This document shows, piece after piece, positions 6,309 to 9,350 of a stretch of 9,350 bases of DNA (positions within the stretch are counted from its first letter, which is position 1; every line of letters begins with the position of its first letter). The notes under the pieces are model-generated. The model ran no database searches, was not told the origin of the DNA, and saw nothing but the letters and a program-made list of their open reading frames with translations. The DNA comes from Selenomonadaceae bacterium (GTDB lineage Bacteria > Bacillota > Negativicutes > Selenomonadales > Selenomonadaceae), in contig JAEERZ010000074.1 of NCBI GenBank assembly GCA_016286075.1, positions 1-9,350 of the forward strand, given 5' to 3'. The position numbers were made by a program, and so were the translations under genes.

Positions 6309-7816
6309 CGACGATGCCCCCCGATCTGTTCGTTGCGTTCCCGTGTCATTGCGTCTTCCTCCAGATTGCTGCATTTAAGTATAGCATTCTTCCCGTATTT
6401 GTGCTGGATTTTCAGGACGGCTTTTTGGACAGCCAGTTCCCGTTGCTCCTGTTCCATCGCCCGTATCTGCTCGTCCGTATCCGCGAAAAGGTCGAAGGAT
6501 TGTGGCCGTTCCTGCTCGTGGGCTTCTGTGGTTACATGGTTGGCTGTGATATTGACGCGACGGACAAGAAGATGGGGATTCACGATGCGGTCGAAGAGTT
6601 CCAGCACCGCTGCGATGATTTTCTTCGCGGAGGAGGTCGGCTTTTCAAGGTTGATGGAGCCGTGGGACGAGGCTGGCCGCATGCGCCCGTAATGGTCGAT
6701 GGAAAGAGGCCCCGTATAGAGGCGGCATACATTCTTGTCCCGAAGGCTTTCCCGGTCGTAACCGATGTACAGCACCATCTGGTCTGTCAGAAGTTCCTTC
6801 TCCACAAGGTCGAGAACGAGAAGGTCGGTCATCTCCCAAACAATCAATCGCGCTTTGGCGAAAGGATAAGGCTTCGGGAGAACCTGCCCCGAGGAAAGGC
6901 TCTTCGACTGCGGTTTGTATGCCTTGATATCCACAATCGTGCAAGGCTCCCAGCCCCACGCATGGTCAATCAGGAGCTCGGCATTGACGCCGAAGAGCTT
7001 ATAGAGAAGGTTTTCGTTCCAGTAATCTGTAGCCGCTCCTATTGAGCAGCGGGCGATGTCACCCATCGTGAACATATTGTGCTTTGCGAGCTTCGCTGCC
7101 GTGCCGTGGCCGATTCGCCAAAAATCGGTCAGTGGCTGATGGTTCCACAGTTTCTGCTGATAGGCTGTTTCATCAAGCTCGGCGATGCGGACGCCGTCTT
7201 TATCGGCGGGCATCTTCTTCGCCACGATGTCCATTGCGACCTTGGCGAGATAGAGATTCGTTCCGATTCCTGCGGTGGCCGTGACGCCTGTTTCGCGTAA
7301 TACCGCCCGCACCATCTCCATAGCCAATTCATGCGCTGTAAGCTTGTATGTGGTGAGATAAGGCGTCGCGTCAATAAACACCTCATCGATGGAGTACACG
7401 ACTATATCTTCAGGCGCGACGAAACGTAGATAGATCTGATAAATCCGTGCGCTGTAGTCGATATAAAGCGCCATGCGAGGCATGGCTGTTATATAAGAGA
7501 GTGACAGCGCGGGGTTGGCCATCAGCTCGGCGTCGCTGATGGACTCTCCGACGAGTTTCCGTCCCGGCGCGTGATATTTCCGCTTGTTGTTGATTTCCCG
7601 CACCTTTTGAATGACCTCGAACAGGCGGGGACGCCCTGGAACGCCCTGCGCCTTGAGCGGGGGAGAGACAGCGAGGCATATCGTTCCTGTTGAGCGGCTT
7701 TCATCGGCGACGACGAGGTTCGTGTCCAGCGGGTCAAGGCCGCGTTCCACGCATTCCACGGAGGCGTAATACGACTTGAGGTCGATTGCAATACAGGCAC
7801 GCTTGACATCGTCCAT
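6305..7816 (-). CDS. Y-family translesion DNA polymerase (UmuC/UvrX type)
   Basis: This 503-residue error-prone polymerase inserts nucleotides opposite damaged template bases. Motif I is IDLKSYYASVE (11-21), with metal ligand Asp12 and Tyr17 at the steric-gate position. The catalytic acidic pair is Asp144-Glu145 in YSIDEVFID. The GIGTNLYLAKVAMD segment (183-196) and the DFWRIGHGTAAKL helix-hairpin-helix (231-243) follow. The little-finger domain spans about 300-430. A clamp-binding sequence, QSFDLF at 439-444, precedes the family-typical C-terminal end (TRERNEQIGGH, 491-501). The ATG at 7816 has GAGGGGG eight bases upstream; a GTG at 7825 in the same frame would overlap that ribosome binding site. 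All motifs are intact, so it should be active. It is the first gene after a strong promoter with a LexA-like box, and its TGA overlaps the YolD start. Confidence 0.95.
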   Translation of the reverse strand: MDDVKRACIAIDLKSYYASVECVERGLDPLDTNLVVADESRSTGTICLAVSPPLKAQGVPGRPRLFEVIQKVREINNKRKYHAPGRKLVGESISDAELMANPALSLSYITAMPRMALYIDYSARIYQIYLRFVAPEDIVVYSIDEVFIDATPYLTTYKLTAHELAMEMVRAVLRETGVTATAGIGTNLYLAKVAMDIVAKKMPADKDGVRIAELDETAYQQKLWNHQPLTDFWRIGHGTAAKLAKHNMFTMGDIARCSIGAATDYWNENLLYKLFGVNAELLIDHAWGWEPCTIVDIKAYKPQSKSLSSGQVLPKPYPFAKARLIVWEMTDLLVLDLVEKELLTDQMVLYIGYDRESLRDKNVCRLYTGPLSIDHYGRMRPASSHGSINLEKPTSSAKKIIAAVLELFDRIVNPHLLVRRVNITANHVTTEAHEQERPQSFDLFADTDEQIRAMEQEQRELAVQKAVLKIQHKYGKNAILKCSNLEEDAMTRERNEQIGGHRR

Positions 7817-7860
7817 CGCTGGCACCCCCTCTCGATAAAACGAAAAAGTGTTTGTAAATA

Positions 7861-7889
7861 ATAATAGAGCGTGTGTTCTTTTTTGTCAA
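7861..7889 (-). promoter_or_regulatory. Strong sigma-A promoter of the polymerase operon
   Basis: On the minus strand a perfect TTGACA (7884-7889) is followed by a 17-base spacer and TATTAT (7861-7866). The predicted start point near 7854 leaves a leader of about 40 bases before the polymerase ATG. It is the only convincing promoter upstream of the five packed genes running to 4164. Confidence 0.88.
7866..7879 (-). promoter_or_regulatory. LexA-like operator in the promoter spacer
   Basis: The minus strand reads AGAACACACGCTCT, an imperfect palindrome lying between the -35 and -10 boxes. Against the Bacillus LexA (DinR) consensus CGAACRNRYGTTYC it agrees at 11 of 14 positions, including GAAC and the RNRY centre; the second half is GCTC instead of GTTC. 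The position would block polymerase binding, fitting SOS control of a translesion polymerase. LexA binding itself is inferred. Confidence 0.6.
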
Positions 7890-7922
7890 GAGTAAATGTG
7901 ATACTAAGCAAAATACGGGCAT

Positions 7923-7951
7923 AATAAAAGCGCCCACCATCAGGTGAGCGC
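7923..7951 (-). terminator. Intrinsic terminator after the HU-like gene
   Basis: On the minus strand GCGCTCACC pairs with GGTGGGCGC (one T-G wobble) around a TGAT loop, followed by TTTTATTAT. It separates the HU-like gene from the promoter of the polymerase operon 34 bases further on. Confidence 0.88.
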
Positions 7952-7965
7952 CTGTTTCTTGCTGC

Positions 7966-8256
7966 TTATTTCTTCTTTTTCTTTCCGTTGACGAGTTCCT
8001 TGAAAGCTGCACTGGCCTTGAAGACCGGAAGCTTCGAAGCGGGAATCTGGATTGCCTTGCCCGTCTGCGGGTTGCGGCCCTTGCGAGCGGCGCGCTTCGA
8101 AATCTTGAACGTGCCGAATTTGAGGAACGCTACCGAATCGTCCTTCTTCAGAGCATCTTTGATTGCTCCGAGAGCTGCAGCGAGAATTGCATCTGTCTCT
8201 TTCTGCGTCGTGCCGGCTTTCTTGGCGACAGCCTTGATGAAATCTGCTTTCTTCAA
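7966..8256 (-). CDS. HU-family DNA-binding protein
   Basis: This encodes a 96-residue histone-like protein of the HU/IHF family, which bends and compacts DNA as a dimer. The helical N-terminal part (MKKADFIKAVAKKAG, then a long second helix) leads to the saddle strand VAFLKFGTFKI (42-52) and the DNA-binding arm with RNPQTG at 61-66, where Pro63 is the intercalating residue. IPASKLPVFKASAAFKE (71-87) closes the fold. A tail of five lysines extends it slightly beyond the usual 90 residues. The start is TTG at 8256, preceded by AGAGGGG at a spacing of about seven bases; no ATG is available nearby. It is a single-gene unit with its own promoter and terminator. The N-terminal half diverges from typical HU, so it may be a second, accessory HU copy. 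Confidence 0.95.
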   Translation of the reverse strand: MKKADFIKAVAKKAGTTQKETDAILAAALGAIKDALKKDDSVAFLKFGTFKISKRAARKGRNPQTGKAIQIPASKLPVFKASAAFKELVNGKKKKK

Positions 8257-8279
8257 AAGAATCCCCTCTTTCGTTTATT

Positions 8280-8295
8280 GCGCGTTTTTCCGCGC
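8280..8295 (-). other. Small GC hairpin at the 5' end of the HU-like mRNA
   Basis: GCGCG and CGCGC form a five-base-pair stem around a six-base A-rich loop, right after the predicted transcription start (about 8298) and about 24 bases before the start codon. Such 5' hairpins often stabilise abundant mRNAs; no regulatory role is shown by the sequence. Confidence 0.5.
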
Positions 8296-8304
8296 TTCAA
8301 GGGT

Positions 8305-8332
8305 ATTATAACACAGAAAAAGGCGATGTAAA
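8305..8332 (-). promoter_or_regulatory. Promoter of the HU-like gene (extended -10)
   Basis: On the minus strand TTTACA (8327-8332), a 16-base spacer and a perfect TATAAT (8305-8310) preceded by TGT form an extended -10 promoter about 50 bases before the TTG start. This suits a highly expressed nucleoid protein. Confidence 0.85.
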
Positions 8333-8415
8333 TAGGGGAGGACGGATTTTGAGGGGGAAAAAGTAGATGTTTCAGTTAGTTGTCGTATGCTTGATCTCGT
8401 GATTGATATAGAAGG

Positions 8416-8449
8416 ACAAAGCCCCGAAGCTAATGCTCCGGGGCTTTGT
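8416..8449 (-). terminator. Intrinsic terminator after the Cys/HTH protein gene
   Basis: ACAAAGCCCCG (8416-8426) pairs with CGGGGCTTTGT (8439-8449), then after one mismatch AGC pairs with GCT around a TAAT loop. It lies 14 bases past the stop of the upstream gene. The T run after the stem is short and interrupted (CTTTGTCCTTCT), but the stem is very stable. Confidence 0.8.
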
Positions 8450-8463
8450 AACAGGCGGACTCG

Positions 8464-9282
8464 TTAGGGGATGAAGCAGTTATCGAGGAACTCAAGAAGG
8501 AGTTTCCTAAGCCGCTGCTTCTGGCTCCCCGCCGTGCTGGTGGGGATGCCCAGCATCCGCGCGGCATCGCTCCTCGAGTATTCCCGCGTCAGCATACTCG
8601 CAAGCCCGACGAGTTCGGGTGCGCGTGTGCGGACGAAGTCAACGAACGCTGGGGACAGCCGCATGTAGCGATCTGCCTCATTGTACAGGTCGGGCGTGAC
8701 GGCCTCAAACGGGATTTCATCGCCTGTTTCAAGATGGCTCGATTCTAAGTTTGAAAACGTCACAATGGTACATGCTGACTTATAAGGTTCGTAATTGCAC
8801 CCGATGCAAGAAATGGGGAGTGTCTTTGGCATATCACCGCCGGGGACGTAGGTCGGATTTGGGATGCGTGTCGGGCAGCGCTTGACCCCACCGCGTCCGT
8901 CAGGGATTTGGCATCGACCAGCCTGCTTTGCCGCATCCTGCTCCTTCCATTCGTCCCCCATGATGGCACAATATCGTTGATGCTGAATCTCGGACGGCGT
9001 ATCGATAAAATACTCGTTGCCGTTCGCATCCCTCGCCACGAGCCTGCAAGGAATCATTGCAGCGCGAATGGTACGAAACCCATATTTCGTCCAGCCAATT
9101 TCGAAGCCGCGCAGCCTTGCCAGTTCCTCGTCGGCTGGCTCCTTAATCTCTTGTGGGACAAACCAATCGAGTTCGCCTGTTATGGGGTTGGGGCGATGAT
9201 GGGGGATGAGGTTCCCGTGTGATTCGAGTGCCTGGCCTTGTGCGGAATTGATGTGGGAATCTTGATTGTCACTTTTTTTCAT
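8464..9282 (-). CDS. Uncharacterised protein with a cysteine cluster and C-terminal helix-turn-helix
   Basis: This 272-residue soluble protein belongs to no family I can name with certainty. The ATG at 9282 is chosen for AAAGGA about eight bases upstream; an earlier in-frame start at 9321 would lie within the upstream inverted repeat and has no good ribosome binding site. Visible parts are a polar N-terminus, a conserved-looking core (about 45-110), a cysteine cluster (Cys124, Cys136, Cys159, Cys162 in a CIGC knuckle, and Cys171) that could bind zinc, and a C-terminal segment, LASMLTREYSRSDAARMLGIPTSTAGSQKQRLRKLL (about 227-262), resembling a sigma-70 region 4 or ECF-type helix-turn-helix. 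It probably binds DNA as a regulator. From memory, similar proteins occur with conjugative or integrative elements of gut Bacillota, but I cannot verify that here. The stop is TAA, followed by a terminator. Confidence 0.85.
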   Translation of the reverse strand: MKKSDNQDSHINSAQGQALESHGNLIPHHRPNPITGELDWFVPQEIKEPADEELARLRGFEIGWTKYGFRTIRAAMIPCRLVARDANGNEYFIDTPSEIQHQRYCAIMGDEWKEQDAAKQAGRCQIPDGRGGVKRCPTRIPNPTYVPGGDMPKTLPISCIGCNYEPYKSACTIVTFSNLESSHLETGDEIPFEAVTPDLYNEADRYMRLSPAFVDFVRTRAPELVGLASMLTREYSRSDAARMLGIPTSTAGSQKQRLRKLLLEFLDNCFIP

Positions 9283-9284
9283 AA

Positions 9285-9324
9285 TTTGTGTCCTTTCCGT
9301 CCGAGCTGAACGGAGGGACACAAA
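9285..9324 (-). promoter_or_regulatory. Inverted repeat covering the ribosome binding site of the Cys/HTH gene
   Basis: TTTGTGTCC (9285-9293) is the exact reverse complement of GGACACAAA (9316-9324). After one bulged base the pairing continues with TTCCGT (9295-9300) against ACGGAG (9310-9315, one wobble), leaving a nine-base loop. In the minus-strand mRNA the 3' arm contains the AAAGGA ribosome binding site and ends three bases before the ATG. It could be a translational switch or a repressor operator. No T run follows it, so it is not a terminator. Confidence 0.65.
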
Positions 9325-9350
9325 AAGAGCCCATGGCGAAGATGACCACA

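Noticed and set aside
5727..7045. Long plus-strand open frames (5727-6692 and 6221-7045) opposite the polymerase and YolD-like genes
   Set aside because: They lie antisense to two genes with complete family motifs, lack ribosome binding sites and encode compositionally odd, motif-free sequences.
9325..9350. CTCTTTTT on the minus strand as the tail of a terminator of an upstream gene
   Set aside because: Only a possible distal arm is inside the window; the pairing arm would lie outside, so it cannot be supported.
1..9350. CRISPR array, insertion sequence, transposase or integrase gene
   Set aside because: No regularly spaced repeats and no transposase or recombinase motifs were seen on either strand.

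Overview
The window looks like a chromosomal stretch from a Bacillota (Firmicutes) bacterium, possibly one of the Negativicutes. The evidence is Gram-positive-type Shine-Dalgarno sequences, near-consensus sigma-A promoters, intrinsic terminators between transcription units, a YolD/UmuC-type polymerase pair and a Gram-positive-style LexA-like box. The genus cannot be fixed from this sequence alone.

Left part (1-3807), mostly housekeeping. It starts inside priA, the primosomal replication-restart helicase, whose 5' end lies outside the window. A bidirectional terminator follows, shared with a convergent small YbjN-like gene. A divergent gene then encodes a roughly ten-helix membrane protein that resembles the sensor half of a membrane signalling enzyme but has no output domain. 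A complete tRNA-Ser(GCU) with its own promoter and terminator ends this part.

Middle (3755-4163). About 400 bases hold no convincing gene. They contain a pair of 12-bp near-identical direct repeats just after the tRNA terminator, a small hairpin and a strong bidirectional terminator. This could be the end of an integrated element at the tRNA, or the site of a small RNA; neither is proven.

Right part (4164-7889), minus strand. Five tightly packed genes read leftward from one strong promoter whose spacer holds a LexA-like palindrome: a Y-family translesion polymerase (UmuC/UvrX type), a YolD-like protein, a HAD hydrolase split by an in-frame TGA, a SRAP (YedK/HMCES) abasic-site protein and a GNAT acetyltransferase. 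The arrangement suggests a DNA-damage-inducible tolerance operon: the polymerase crosses lesions, YolD is its usual partner, and SRAP traps abasic sites in single-stranded DNA. The roles of the HAD and GNAT members are unknown.

Far right (7923-9350), minus strand. A stand-alone HU-like nucleoid protein has its own promoter, a TTG start and a terminator. Upstream lies an uncharacterised 272-residue protein with a cysteine cluster and a C-terminal helix-turn-helix. Its ribosome binding site is buried in a long inverted repeat, which suggests translational control or autoregulation.
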